From Gigantopelta aegis (Eukaryota > Mollusca > Gastropoda > Neomphalida > Peltospiridae), in the NCBI RefSeq assembly GCF_016097555.1, contig NC_054712.1:56313810-56377809 (forward strand): a DNA stretch of 64,000 bases. Direction: 5' to 3'. The position numbers and the translations under genes are program-made. The notes under the pieces are model-generated. The model saw nothing but the letters and a program-made list of their open reading frames with translations, was not told the origin of the DNA and did no database searches. Shown one piece after another: positions 52,543-63,495 of this stretch; positions within the stretch are counted from its first letter, which is position 1, and each line of letters opens with the position of its first letter.

Positions 52543-55500
52543 TCATCTTCAAAACTATTATACTACCGCCACCACCACCACCACTACTACTACTACTACT
52601 ATTAATAATAATAATAAGCAGCCCACTACATTGCGACAGATATGGTTGCATATGCGACCATTTTGTTCACTTGGCGACCAAAATATTTCATATTATCTAC
52701 ATAAAAATACAAGAAGGCGCCATCTGGCTCCTAGATGGAAACGTTAACATAGACGGTTAACTTCTACATTTAAATATTAATATTACTTCTTGCTACTCTG
52801 ATGGACGGCTCACGTTTATTAATTCAGATTGTGCCATGCCGCTCGTATCGTCGCGTATTCTCGGAGGAAGTGACGTTGACGTGTGTGACAGACCGTGGAT
52901 GGTGCATTTTACAGCCGACATGTCAGGTTCTATTCCAACTATGCCAGGCGAGCCAGCCCCCGAAGGCCTTGACAAAATCCCATCGTGCTCGGGGGTTCTT
53001 GTTGATGCCACTACAATACTGACGACAAAAACTTGCTACGATCAGTGAGTATGACTGTTATCACTAATAGGGTGCTTTCGTTCTACTTTGACCAGCCTCG
53101 GTGGCGTCGTGGTTAGGTCATCGGTCTTCAGGCTGGTAGGTACTGGGTTCGGGTCCCAGTCAAGGCATGGAATTTTTAATCCAGATACCGACTCCAAACC
53201 GTGAGTGAGTGCTCCGCAAGGCTCAATGGGTAGGTGTAAACCACTTGCACCGACCAGTGATCCATAACTGGTTCAACAAAGGCCATGGTTTGTGCTATCC
53301 TGCCTGTGGGAAGCGCAAATAAAAGATCCCTTGCTGCTAATCGGAAAGAGTAGCCCATGTAGTGGCGACAGCGGGTTTTCTCTCAAAATCTGTGTGGTCC
53401 TTAACCATATGTCTGACGCCATATAACCGTAAATAAAATGTGTTGAGTGCGTCGTTAAATAAAACATTTCTTTCTTTCGTTCTACGTATTCAGGGGCGGC
53501 TGTCTCGGTGGTGTCGTGGTTAAAAAGAAAGACATTTTTATCAATATTTGATTATATCTTTCAGATTCATTACTATTATAGACATCCCGAAGGTAGAGGT
53601 GTATGCTCAGTTTGCTGATTCTGTCAGAGATCTGGCAACAAGGCGAGGAGTTAGAAAGGAAGACATTGAAGTGAAAGGTAAGAGGCAGAGCGTTATTGAT
53701 CATCTTAAGCCCCGGTCACACTGTCAAGGATCGTCTGGCCGGATCCACGACGGATGAAAACCTCACGGATGTACTACGGTTTAACTACGGTTTTCGACGG
53801 ATAAACCAAGGTTATTAAGTATAGGGGTTAGTTGACAACGGGGAGCGCTACGGATCGCTAAGGATCGGTACAGTTTAGTACGGACCACAACAGATTGTCA
53901 CGAATGATGCCAGATCGTATCCGTGGCTAACCCGACGCCCTGATCCTCGACAGTGTGACCGGGGCTTTAGCAATCATAAGCCTACAAATCCTGGACGGTT
54001 TTCTTTCTATTATTCTTTTCTTAATATTTTACACAAAGGTTTGCATTTAGTAGGGTGGTCATATATGATATGGTGGTCCAGTAGCCATTTTTGTACAGAA
54101 TAAGATTTCATTAATATGTCTAGGAAAACAAAAATCTTATAAAGGCAAAATTTGGCACAGGACTAAATGCAAGATGGCCACCACTGTAATATGTGAAATG
54201 TGAAAACTGCCATAACGCCTGAATCAATAAGACAAACATTTTCGTGTCTATGACCATACTAAGATCAAGAATATGATAACATTACTGAGACTTACGTTAC
54301 GTTTCGTCATGTGTGTGAATGGGACGTAGCCAAGTGTTAAAGTGTTCGCTTGATTCGCGGTCGATCTCGGATCGATCTTCGTCGGTGGGCTCAATGGGCT
54401 ATTTCTCGTTCCAGCCAGTGTACCACGTCTGTGGGATGGTGCATATAAAAGATCCCTTGCTAGTAATGGAAACATGTAGCGTGTTTCCTATCTAAGACTA
54501 CATGTATATGTCAAAATTACCAAATGTTTGAGATCCAATAGCCGATGATTAATAATAGCCGATGATTAATAAATCAATGTTCTCTAGTGGTGTTGTTAAA
54601 CAAAAACGTTTTCATTATGTGTTATTTTAGGTGACATTGTTTTCATTATGTGTTATTTTAGGCGACATTGTTTTCATTATGTGTTATTTTAGGTGACATT
54701 GTTTTCATCAACATAACGAGAGTTCCCGTGGACAAAGACTTTTGCATATACCCGGTGTGTCTGCCCGATAACACCACTGTCTTCAGCGAAGAAGAAACCC
54801 GAAATTGCAGGGTGGCGTCGTGGGGATTTCAAGGTACGTCCGTTGTCAATTTTATGTCTAGTTGTCGCTATTAACACAGCGGGGTGGAGGTGGGGGGTGG
54901 GGGTGGGGGGTGGAGATGTTCTTTGTAACGCAATGTAAGGTTTTCTTTGTGTTCTTTAAATGCTGGTGATACAGTTTCTATTTTCCTTTCCAACATAAAA
55001 CATCATTAACAAGTTAACATCATGGTGATACAGATAATATAAGTCTCGGCTCTTGAGTGAATGACACACAGGTCTCCCGATAGAGTTGACATTGCGACTC
55101 AGAACCTCAAGGGAATGAACAGCAGAGCTGTCCTCCCTGGTTCTCCCCTTCGGTTTCTGTGGGTCTATCTCTTAGGTCTCTCCTATATGTATAGAACAAC
55201 GAATATTTATAAGATACATATGTTGGTTGACACGTAATTGTCATGGGTTATAGTCCTTAGCTGATAAGCTGGGGGCAACAATTAAAATACATCGTGTTCT
55301 TGATTGCTGTAAGTTCGTTTCACCCTAAAGCCTCGGTCACACTGTCAAGGATCGTCTGGCCGGATCCACAACGAATGAAAACCTCACCGATGACCCCGGG
55401 TAGTAATCTGTCCGCGGTCCCCTACGGATGCACCACGGTTTAACTACGGTTTTCGAAGGATAAACCAAAGATTATTACGGATAGGTGTTAGTTGACAACG

Positions 55501-56300
55501 GGGAGCGCTACGGGTCGCCACGGAACGCTAAGGATCGGTACAGTTTAGTACGGACCACAACGGATTGTCACGAATGATACCGAATCGTATCCGAATCAGA
55601 CATGCATGCTAAATATATAAATTATGTTTGAATATAGCTGTACACGTTACACTGACAATATCATTACCAGTAAGAAATGATCGGTTTGGACACGCATTAA
55701 GACACCACACTCCATTTGGCGTGTCGTTTACTTGCTGTAGCAGCTTACTATAGTTCGGTTTAGGAAATAGTTCCTCATAAAAATAATACACAATTCTGAT
55801 ATGCCTTTGGTTGACAATAACAAGCAGGTTGACCTTTGTAGTACTTAAATAACGCATTGGTTTGAAGGTACTTGTAATATTTAGGAGTAACTGATAACAG
55901 CTGTGCAAGTGAGATAATGCCACTTGTATAACAGAACACGGAGCTGTACTCTGGCATGAGGGCGACTAACTGGAAATATTCGTGGTCGATCATTGTTGAT
56001 ATTTTGTATGACAGTGGTCAAGGGAGAGCACTCACTAAAACCGGTGGTCACATGACTCTCTCGGCGTTATCGATCCCCGTCGGTGGGCCCATTGGGCAAT
56101 TTCTCCTTCCAGTCAGTGCTCCACAACTGGTGTTACAAAGACCGTGGCATATACCATCCTGGCTGTGGGATAACGCATATAAAAGATCCCTTGCTGTTAA
56201 TGCTCTCTCCATATCTCTGTGCTCCTTAACCACATGTCCGACGCCATATAACAGTAAATAAAATGCGTTGCGTGTGTCGTTAAATAAAAGAATATATTCT

Positions 56301-56364
<64 letters not shown>

Positions 56365-57278
56365 ATTGAACTGAATGGAGTAATTAATGGTTGTGTGCAA
56401 CCTTACGGCATAAATTCACATTCGTTAAGCTTAACTAAACGATCAAATAAATTTCAAGCGCTAGATATGTAGATTTATTGCTGGATGTCAGTGGTCACAT
56501 ATTCTTGAAATTTGTACGTGTTTTACTCCAAACGCATATGCTATTCAATCACTGACGTAGCCAGGATTTTATATTGGGGAGCCTCCCATATTGGGATTAG
56601 TGAGGGGGGGGGGCACACTGTCTTTTATAGTGGTGTTATGAGGGGAGCGTGCACCCTCCCCCCGCCCGGCCCCCAGTCTACGCCAATTTATTCAATTGTG
56701 AATTGAAAATGCAGAGCATATGCTTCTTTTACTGGGCAAATAAAAATAAAGAGAGAGAGAAAAGATTTTGAGTGGCCCTTCTTTTGGAGTCTTTGTAATG
56801 TTTATTGCCAGGGACTTATAGTATTGTGTACAGCAAAACAGGCGTTTTTTGAAAGGTCATGACTGCTACCACGATGCACTGTCCTGTGTCATGTTCGTTT
56901 TGTTGGTTTTATTTTCAGAATCTAATTCAACATCTTCGCCTGAAAAACTGCACGAGGCAGAAATTTCGTTGATGTCTTCCAACTGCTGCAGCGGACTGAT
57001 ACCAATACTGGATCAGCTGGACATAACCATCCCCGCTCCAGAAAATATGGGATTCATATGCTCCAATCCAAAAACTGCCACGACGTCAACTTGTGAGGTA
57101 ATACACACTTGTCATTGCTCTATTTATTGCATGTATTTCATTTAATACGTAAATCCCGCATAGCAAACTATTTTCTGGATCTATCGCTATATATATTTAT
57201 TATCCGCTCTCGCTCGGGTAATACAATAATCCTGACACTCGTTTCGTAAAATCAGTACGACACACAAGCTTGTACAAC

Positions 57279-57309
<31 letters not shown>

Positions 57310-59175
57310 TATATGTTATAGTCAATGTGTAAAATCAGGCAATCTGTAGAATGCCTGAAAATTTCAGACAATCTCTAAAGTAACTGATTCACTCAGGCAA
57401 TTTGTATATTGCCTAAATATTTCAGGCAATATACACATTGCCTGACTTTTCAAGGTAATTTCTAGACACATTGCCTGAAATGAAAGATCCACCATTCATT
57501 GGCAGCAATTGTTATAAAGGTAAACACAACTAGTGACAAAATGCAATATTATTTAATTCGCTACGGATTTGAGATAAAGACATTAAAACAAGTAACAATC
57601 TAAACCAAACACATAATTGATATTTAATCACAAGATGCACATCATTAAAACAATTTGAATATTTTTGCTACAGATTTGAGATAAATACATTAAAACATAC
57701 ATCACATACATCATTAAAACAATTTGAATATTTTTGCTACGGATTTGAGATAAATACATTAAAACATACATCACATACATCATTAAAACAATTTGAATAT
57801 TTTTGCTACAGATTTGAGATAAATACATTAAAACATACATCACATACGTCATTAAAACAATTTGAATATTTTTGCTACAGATTTGAGATAAATACATAAA
57901 ACATACATCACATACATCATTAAAACAATTTGAATATTTTTGCTACGGATTTGAGATAAATACATTAAAACAGACATGAATATTTTTTCTACAAATTTGA
58001 GATAAATACATTAAAACATAAATAGATGCAAATCATTAAAACAATTTGAATATTTTTGCTACGGATTTGACATAAATACATTAAAACATACATCACATAC
58101 ATCATTAAAACATTAAAAGACATGCGAACATTAAAATATTATTCTTTCAAAGTATAGAATTAATAGATTAAGACAGGTTAACATCAAAAGTTATCATGAA
58201 TGCATGTTCAACGGGCTTCTAATCCATTGAAAAAAACAATCTATTTTAAGGTAATTAACCGTTACGATTATTCTTTCAAAGTATAGAATTAACAGATTAA
58301 GACAGTGTGAGATTAAAAGCAATATTTTGAATCTTAATTACTTTGATGTCAAGCTTTTCGTCAGTGTTTTGTTTTTGGAGAATGTCTTTGTGGAGATTTT
58401 TATTTGAAATAAATTACATAATTTTAACTAATATTGCATTTTGTCACTAGGTGTGTTTACCTTTACAACAATTGATGTCAATGAATGGTGGATCTTTCAT
58501 TTCAGGCAATGTTTCTAGAAATTACCTTGAAAAGTCAGGCAATGTGTATATTGCCTGAAATATTTAGGCAATATACAGATTGGCTGAGTGAATCAGTTAC
58601 TTTACAGATTGCCTGAAATTTTCAGGAATTCTACAGTTTGCCTGGTTTTACACATTGACTGTAACATATATATCACGTGACTAGATGTGAAAAGATTACA
58701 ATTTAAAAACAATTTACAATGAAATTTAAAAAAATAAAATAAAGAAAAAACAAAAAGCAGAAACAAACAAAACACCGTCCTCCCCCACCACCACCACCAC
58801 CATATTCATTATTCCATTATATGTCAGTTCATTTTAAAGCATGATAATATGGGGAGTTGATGTCCTATAGGAGTGAAACGTGCCGCGGAGAAATGATCCG
58901 GGCAGAAAGATCCTAGGGAATACAATACTCTGTTATACTCGACTGGGAGGTCTTTCCTTTACAATGAGGAACATGTACCTTTAAATTATGTGATTAGTTC
59001 TGTCTCTTTACAGTTCGACCAGGGCGGGATGCTGATGTGTCAGGACCAGATGAACAACTGGCTGCTGGCTGGGATTGCGTACGGGACTCCCTGCGACCCC
59101 AAGAAACCGAGCACGTTTGTGGACATCACCAAGAACTTGGAGATCATCAACTCCAAGATTACACCAGTAAACTGA
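47451..59175 (+). CDS. Gene C: secreted serine protease homologue, complete
   Basis: Eight exons: 47451-47532, 50968-51039, 52013-52129, 52828-53044, 53565-53677, 54693-54833, 56919-57097 and 59014-59175. These give 360 residues without internal stop, in the same phases as B. Signal peptide [17 protein letters not shown], Cys module [11 protein letters not shown], short Thr/Pro linker (about 20 residues), activation site SRILGG, then a chymotrypsin-fold domain. His57 is Thr (TTKTC). Asp102 is kept (GDIVFI). The catalytic Ser motif reads FDQGGML, so Ser195 is Gln and Gly193 is Phe. A TATAAAT box lies 57 bp before the ATG; an ATTAAA is 33 bp after the stop. Secreted pseudoprotease; ligand unknown. 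Confidence 0.92.
47684..48068 (+). mobile_element. SINE-B, full length
   Basis: Head GGCCTCGGTGGCGTCGTGG to tail CGTCGTTAAATAAAACACG. Target duplication CTCTCTCCATAACA on both sides. Confidence 0.85.
48276..48734. mobile_element. MITE filled with a 24-bp tandem repeat
   Basis: Ends CCACGAAGCGATCTTA and AAGATAGCTTCGTGG are inverted. The interior has about 15 units of GTAAGAGCATAACTACAGTA ACAC. Confidence 0.7.
48735..48812 (-). mobile_element. SINE-B tail fragment
   Basis: AATGCTTTATTTAACGACGC to ACATATGGTTAAG, head missing. Confidence 0.7.
48813..50967. other. Intron 1 of gene C, nothing recognised
   Basis: Poly-C at 49507-49543; several short ORFs (49734, 50240, 50643) without family features. 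Confidence 0.45.
50968..51039 (+). CDS. Gene C exon 2: Cys-rich module
   Basis: Acceptor TTCCAG, donor GTGAGA. Encodes [19 protein letters not shown] then CCGT. Same 72-nt length as gene B exon 2. Confidence 0.9.
51040..52012. other. Intron 2 of gene C, nothing recognised
   Basis: No clear repeat apart from a faint SINE-A-like tail near 51160-51300. Confidence 0.45.
52013..52129 (+). CDS. Gene C exon 3: Cys turn and short linker
   Basis: Encodes [17 protein letters not shown], then [17 protein letters not shown]. Donor GTAAGT. Shortest linker of the three paralogues. Confidence 0.88.
52168..52234. repeat. (AT)n microsatellite
   Basis: Pure AT run just after exon 3 of gene C. Confidence 0.9.
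52370..52618. repeat. (ACC/ACT)n trinucleotide tract
   Basis: Two 60-bp ACC/ACT blocks repeated, then (CTA)n and (AAT)n. The Thr/Pro ORFs here are artefacts, in spite of their likeness to the gene linker. Confidence 0.85.
52828..53044 (+). CDS. Gene C exon 4: start of protease-like domain
   Basis: Encodes [19 protein letters not shown], a nine-residue longer loop ([16 protein letters not shown]) than in B, and [17 protein letters not shown] with Thr at the His57 position. Confidence 0.9.
53087..53473 (+). mobile_element. SINE-B, full length, in intron 4 of gene C
   Basis: Target duplication CTTTCGTTCTAC at 53075-53086 and 53474-53485. Confidence 0.85.
53565..53677 (+). CDS. Gene C exon 5
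   Basis: Acceptor TTTCAG, donor GTAAGA. Encodes [18 protein letters not shown] then [12 protein letters not shown], phase 2 to 1. Confidence 0.87.
53707..53967. mobile_element. MITE with AAGCCCCGGTCACACTGTC ends
   Basis: Right end GACAGTGTGACCGGGGCTT is the exact inverse. GGATCG / CGATCC motifs recur inside. Confidence 0.8.
54317..54606 (+). mobile_element. SINE-A
   Basis: GGGACGTAGCCAAGTGTTAA head to GTGTTGTTAAACAAA tail, with a small internal duplication (AATAGCCGATGATTAAT). Confidence 0.75.
54609..54701 (+). repeat. Three 31-bp units with splice acceptor (gene C exon 6)
   Basis: TTTTCATTATGTGTTATTTT AG plus GYGACATTG in three tandem copies; only the last continues into exon 6 in frame. 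Confidence 0.9.
54693..54833 (+). CDS. Gene C exon 6: Asp102 segment
   Basis: Encodes [34 protein letters not shown] and CRVASWG, with an NIT sequon. The acceptor is the last of three tandem copies of a 31-bp unit; the third gives the frame that matches A and B. Confidence 0.9.
55328..55597. mobile_element. MITE, same family as 53707, right end lost
   Basis: AGCCTCGGTCACACTGTCAA left end and about 80% of the interior match the 53.7-kb copy. Confidence 0.7.
56065..56290 (+). mobile_element. SINE-B-type copy, 5' truncated
   Basis: Body GGGCCCATTGGGCAATTTCT to tail GTGTCGTTAAATAAAAG, followed by (AT)n to 56360. Confidence 0.7.
56550..56687. mobile_element. MITE with CACTGACGTAGCCAGGAT end
   Basis: G-rich interior and a decayed right end CAGTCTACGCCA. 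Confidence 0.55.
56919..57097 (+). CDS. Gene C exon 7
   Basis: Encodes [18 protein letters not shown] and ends [16 protein letters not shown], phase 0. Carries a CC pair where A and B have a single Cys. Confidence 0.87.
57314..58666. mobile_element. Non-autonomous Ginger-like element with ~240-bp TIRs
   Basis: TGTTATAGTCAATGTG at left and CACATTGACTGTAACA at right; TATA on both sides as a likely 4-bp target duplication. The arms (57314-57560 and 58430-58666) pair almost throughout and carry repeated TCAGGCAAT / ATTGCCTGA motifs. The interior is a ~68-bp tandem repeat. No ORF of a transposase. Confidence 0.75.
57645..58125. repeat. ~68-bp tandem repeat inside the Ginger-like element
   Basis: Six or seven units of ATTAAAACAATTTGAATATT, TTTGCTACGGATTTGAGATA, AATACATT AAAACATACATC. 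Confidence 0.88.
59014..59175 (+). CDS. Gene C exon 8: Ser195 region and stop
   Basis: Encodes [26 protein letters not shown] and ...[21 protein letters not shown], stop TGA. Gln stands at the Ser195 position. Confidence 0.92.
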   Translation, partial: FDQGGMLMCQDQMNNWLLAGIAYGTPCDPKKPSTFVDITKNLEIINSKITPVN

Positions 59176-59207
59176 ATGTTAAACACGCAATTATTATGAA
59201 TGGCTGA

Positions 59208-59213
59208 ATTAAA
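59208..59213 (+). terminator. Possible poly(A) signal, gene C
   Basis: ATTAAA variant 33 bp after the stop; no AATAAA is nearer. Confidence 0.4.
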
Positions 59214-59299
59214 AAATCAGATGAAAACGTGGACTATTTTTAAAGAGCTATGACGAACATAATTGTTTAATAGTATGTCCAGATATTTAGAAAATTGAG

Positions 59300-59640
59300 G
59301 GTAATCCTTTTTCTTTTTTGTTGTTGTACATATTGTGGGGGTTTTGTGATTGATTTGAATTGGGTTTTTTTATGTTTTGCTTTTATTTTATTATTTTTTT
59401 ATTATTATTTTTGGGGGGGTGGGGGAGGGGGGTGGGGGAGGGGAGTGTACACACATGTAATAGGAATGGTCAAACGCTGTGTAATCTGAAAGTAAATCAC
59501 TTTCCGTTTTAGAATTTTTGGAATATTTTAAATGTAAATGTTTTAGTTTTTTCTTATTCTGAAAACTATAATTTTAGAGGCAACTTTTTCGGGTTTTTGC
59601 TACAGCCTTTATCTGTCGTGATACAAGGTAAACGTTTCAA
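59300..59640. repeat. Left copy of a duplicated low-complexity segment
   Basis: GATTTGAATTGGGTTTTTTT, poly-T/poly-G and GAAAACTATAATTTTAGAGG match 62764-63060 in order. Confidence 0.65.
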
Positions 59641-60700
59641 GTATCGTATCTAATGCTTAAAGGAATACATCTATATTAACGGTTGAATAATAAAAAATTA
59701 AAAAAAACAGACAAAAAGCGAAGTGTGTTAACTTTGTATGTTGTTTATAAAATTAAAGACTCAAATATCCAGTCTTCAGATGGTCTATATATCCTCGAGG
59801 AGCAGGCAGGCGGTGATTTGGGGTGGGTGGGTGGGTGGGGTCGAGGGAGATATGCCAGCGTTATTAGTATTTTCTCCAGTGTATACTCTTTGGTCTCATC
59901 ACTATCACACAGGATACATTGACCAATGATAACAATGCATTCGAACTACATTTAATAGCCCAGCACCACTGCACTACGTTCCATGGGGAGCCAGGCAAAA
60001 GACAGTTGGTTCCCCGATATACATTTACACTCACACCCAGAGGGAGTCGGATGAAGGAATATCGGCTCACTTTACCCAATCCCTAAAGGATCGGGCAAAG
60101 AGCTAGCTTTCCATCACCCAAGTCAAATCAACCAGTTAGCTCCATTTTCAATTTCAAAACCTACACAGCTAACCGTACTAGTTGGTGAGTGACAGTGTTT
60201 GGTGTTTTTTTAAAACTTATATCATAACCAACCCCCTAGTACAAAGAATGGCTGAAACAAACAAATGAAAAACCAAATCAAAACCATAACAGCTACACCC
60301 ACGAAAGCAAAAAAACCCAAACATTAAAAACCCACCAAAAAACAAGCAAAAAACCCAACAGCAACGCTCCCCACCCCCATCCCCCACACACCCAAAAGCA
60401 GTCATCACAACATCAATGGCCAACAAATACACCATGTCCGACAGAACGGAACAGAACAGAACAGAACAGAACTGTATTACGCTCAGGGCCATAGTTCGAT
60501 GGTATTCGAGGAACACAAATATACATATACAATATAACGCCATCAATACCTGTGACTACAGTGTGGAAAATATTCAGAAATTCCTGATTTTTAGGACGTT
60601 TAGGACCTCTCATAGAAGTTCAAAGGTATTGATGAAACAAGGTCGTGTTTTGCACAAGAAAACATAATGTCATTCATTCGTTTCTTCGTCCATTTTTTAA
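59641..60700. other. Downstream of gene C, nothing recognised
   Basis: Contains C/A-rich low complexity (60250-60400) and an (ACAGA)n tract at about 60440-60470. Confidence 0.45.
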
Positions 60701-60705
60701 TATAT

Positions 60706-60905
60706 ACTCTTCAAAAAAAGTAGGGGAAGTCTAAAAAGAATTTACAATTACCAAAATTGTAAGGTATATTAGCTGTGGGGAATGGTTATATGATAATAGT
60801 GAATTAATTGGGCAAACATTACAACCGGTAGTTCAGTATTACAGTAGGTTTTATGACCACCAACGATCTTGAAGGACGATTGGGGTCAGAAGTGAAATCT
60901 GTATA
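60706..60905. mobile_element. End fragment of another Tc1-like element
   Basis: CTCTTCAAAAAAAGTAGGGG resembles a Tc1/mariner terminus. It is interrupted by the element at 60908; no other end was found. Confidence 0.35.
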
Positions 60906-60907
60906 TA

Positions 60908-62447
60908 CACTGAACAAAATAAGAAACTTCCGCTAACTTTGCTTCAACATAACTTGATGAAAACAAACCGGGGCAATAATTGTTATATATGCGTTTAAAG
61001 AGTGTTCCATGATGCATCGTTTGGTGCAAAATCAAGGCCATAGGTTAACAGAAACTGGGAGAAATTTTGACCAAGTGTGGTAGGGGTTAAAAACAAAAAC
61101 ACCCACTTAATAACGGGTATGACCACCCCTTGAATTGACCACTGCAATGCATCGCAGGCGCATAGAATTGACTAAAGTGTTGATTTCTGCCTGTGGAATA
61201 TTGTTCCATTCCTGAATGAGCGCTTGACGTAGTTCGTTGACGTTAGCGGGTGGGTTGGAACGACGCCTCAATCGTCTGTCCGACTATCCCAGACATGCAC
61301 GATGGGGTTGAGATCAGGACTTTTAGCGGGCCAGTCGTCAATGAAATCAATGTTATTTGTCCTAAGAAAATTTACAGTGTCTCTAGCTGTATGAGAGGTG
61401 GCATTATCATGCTGAAAAATCGAGATGTTGGCGTAGTTATGGAACAGAGGAATGACGTGATGAGCGAGAATGCCATCGCGGTAACGTTGAGCATTTAAAT
61501 TGTCATCAATGACGACTAGTGGTGAACGATAACCATGGACAATGGCTGCCCAGACCATGACATAACCCCCACCCCCGAAACGATCTCGTTCAAGAACACA
61601 ACAGTCAGCATAGCGTTCATTTCTCCTACGGTAGACGCGCACCCTGCCATCACCACGTTGTAAAGAAAATCTGGATTCATCCGAAAAAAGAACGGTATTC
61701 CAGCGTCGCCGTATCCAACGAGTGTGTACACGTGCCCAATTAAGACGATTTAGACGATGACGTTGCGTTAAAACGCATCCGACGTAAGGACGTCGTGCAT
61801 GTAAACCGTTCTCCCGCAGACGATTACGAACAGTTTGCCCACTGATTCGGTTATCATGAAGCCCAGGTGTGTTAGCAGCAGTAGCAGTGGCAGTTTGGAA
61901 TCGATTGCGCAAATGCGTGTTCATGATATAGCGGTCTTGACCACGCGTTATAACACGCGGACGTCCACGACGTGGCAAGTCGTTGGTACTTCCTGTCGTT
62001 CGAAATCTTACGCGAAGATTTCGTATCGCTCGACTAGAACTCCCAACATGCCTTGCAACGTCTTCTGTCGACATGCCAACATCAAGCATGCCAATCGCCC
62101 GTTCGCGTAAATGATTGGGTATTCTTGGCATACTAAAAATGCTACAATGTAAAAAACGTTAATTTTTTTACAAATTTTGAAGCGTTTTCGTTCACTTGAC
62201 AACAATGTCAGTAAGACAAGTAAAACAAATTGACCGAATACTACACGGGACATGTCGAACCATGCATGCACGTGCAAATTGAATTTCACGTTGTCGACGA
62301 TTAACAGTGCAAAGATAATCGATAAAATTCATGAATCCTGATAATACAGCTCAAGGCTAATACTACCTATATAATTTCATTACACAATTAATTCTTTAAC
62401 ACAACACATACTATATGTACAAATCGGAAGTTTCTTTTTTTGTTCAG
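60908..62447 (-). mobile_element. Tc1/mariner element
   Basis: Inverted ends CTGAACAAAATAAGAAACTTCCG (60910) and the inverse of CGGAAGTTTCTTTTTTTGTTCAG (62425-62447), with TA on each side. About 1.54 kb, one transposase gene on the minus strand. Confidence 0.85.
61268..62131 (-). pseudogene. Tc1-like transposase, decayed
   Basis: 287-codon minus-strand ORF starting MPRIPNHLRERAIGMLDVGM. N-terminal paired-like HTH (residues 1-110) with a GRPR hook (56-59), then a DDE domain: D151 (FSDES), D242 (QHDNA), SPDLNPI. The third acidic residue, expected at 278 (NPIEHVWDE in relatives), is Val. Spacing from D242 is 35 residues, so DD35E-like rather than DD34E. Just after it a 1-bp deletion shifts the frame; the usual C-terminus (about 50 residues, ending GGHTRY) continues in another frame to about 61096. 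Inactive as read. Confidence 0.85.
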
Positions 62448-62523
62448 TAGGCACACTCATCAGTGGAACACATCTCTCAAGGTTAGCTGAAAATATATCA
62501 GTTGTGCGCACATTCTGACAAAA

Positions 62524-62637
62524 ATGCAGCGGGTTTCCTATCTATGACAATATGTCGGAATTACCAAATGTTTGACATCCAATAGCCGATGATTAATAAA
62601 TCAATGTGCTCTAGTGGTGTTGTTATATAAAACAAAC
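62524..62637 (+). mobile_element. SINE-A 3' fragment
   Basis: GCAGCGGGTTTCCTATCTAT to GTGCTCTAGTGGTGTTGTTA. Confidence 0.7.
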
Positions 62638-62763
62638 TCTTTTTTTTTGTTTATAAGTCTGATAAACACCGGATTTATTAAGACAACTGGATCCGTGACT
62701 ACCTTGTATGTATATATAAAAAGAAAAGCTGTTAAATATTTTAATTAGGTGGTATAATATACT

Positions 62764-63060
62764 GTGGGTTTTTGTGATTGATTTGAATTGGGTTTTTTTT
62801 ATGTTTTGTTTTTATTTCATTTTATTTTATTATTATTATTATTATTATTATTTTTTTTTTTTTTTTTATTAATTAATTAATTAATTTATTTTTATTTTTT
62901 ATTTTTTTTTTGGGGGGAGGGGGGAGTGTACACACATGTAATAGGAATGGTGAAAAGGTGTGTAATCTGAAAACAAATAACTTTTTCGGAATATTTTAAA
63001 TGTATATATATTTTTTTCTTCTTCTGAAAACTATAATTTTAGACGCAACCAGTTCTGTTT
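62764..63060. repeat. Right copy of the duplicated low-complexity segment
   Basis: Counterpart of 59300-59640 with the T, A and G runs expanded. Confidence 0.65.
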
Positions 63061-63072
63061 TTTTCCGCCAGC

Positions 63073-63475
63073 ATGTCATGTGTCATGTCATGGGGTTCTA
63101 CGTGCACATGCAGAACAAGCTGTTGTAGCGCACGCCTGTCGTGGGCACAAGAGTCGGCCTTGGCCGGCTCCTCCGTCCATGATAGGAAAGGTGGGGGGAA
63201 GGGAGAGGAGGGACCGCCTGCACTGGCAGGTGCAAAGGAGCACCAGCAGCCCGATCAAATCGGTAGCAGGCGGGTGGTGGTGGTGGTGGTGCTATGGAAT
63301 TTGAATGGAGCAGTTAAATGCCAAAGAGAAAAGGGTGCGCAATTTTGATTGAGGGAATTTGGCGCAATTGTGAACGGTCGGTAGAAAGGTAAATGGCCGA
63401 GCTAATATAGGTTTTGATATTAGTGAATCGAGAGTAGACCGCTTCTGGTCGTGGCATCACCAAGTATTCCGCCAG
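63073..63475 (+). repeat. Repeat E copy
   Basis: TTCTACGTGCACATGCAGAA, TTGGCCGGCTCCTCCGTCCA and a single AGCAGCCCGATCAAATCGGT unit. Shows the element without the minisatellite. Confidence 0.75.
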
Positions 63476-63495
63476 CCTTTACATGTCGTTATATA

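Noticed and set aside
52314-52760. Thr/Pro-rich ORF that resembles another mucin linker
   Set aside because: A trinucleotide microsatellite in intron 3 of gene C; gene C exon 3 already ends at 52129 with a good donor, and the ORF has no acceptor linking it in phase.
61835-62110. Plus-strand ORF of 91 codons
   Set aside because: Antisense shadow of the Tc1 transposase.
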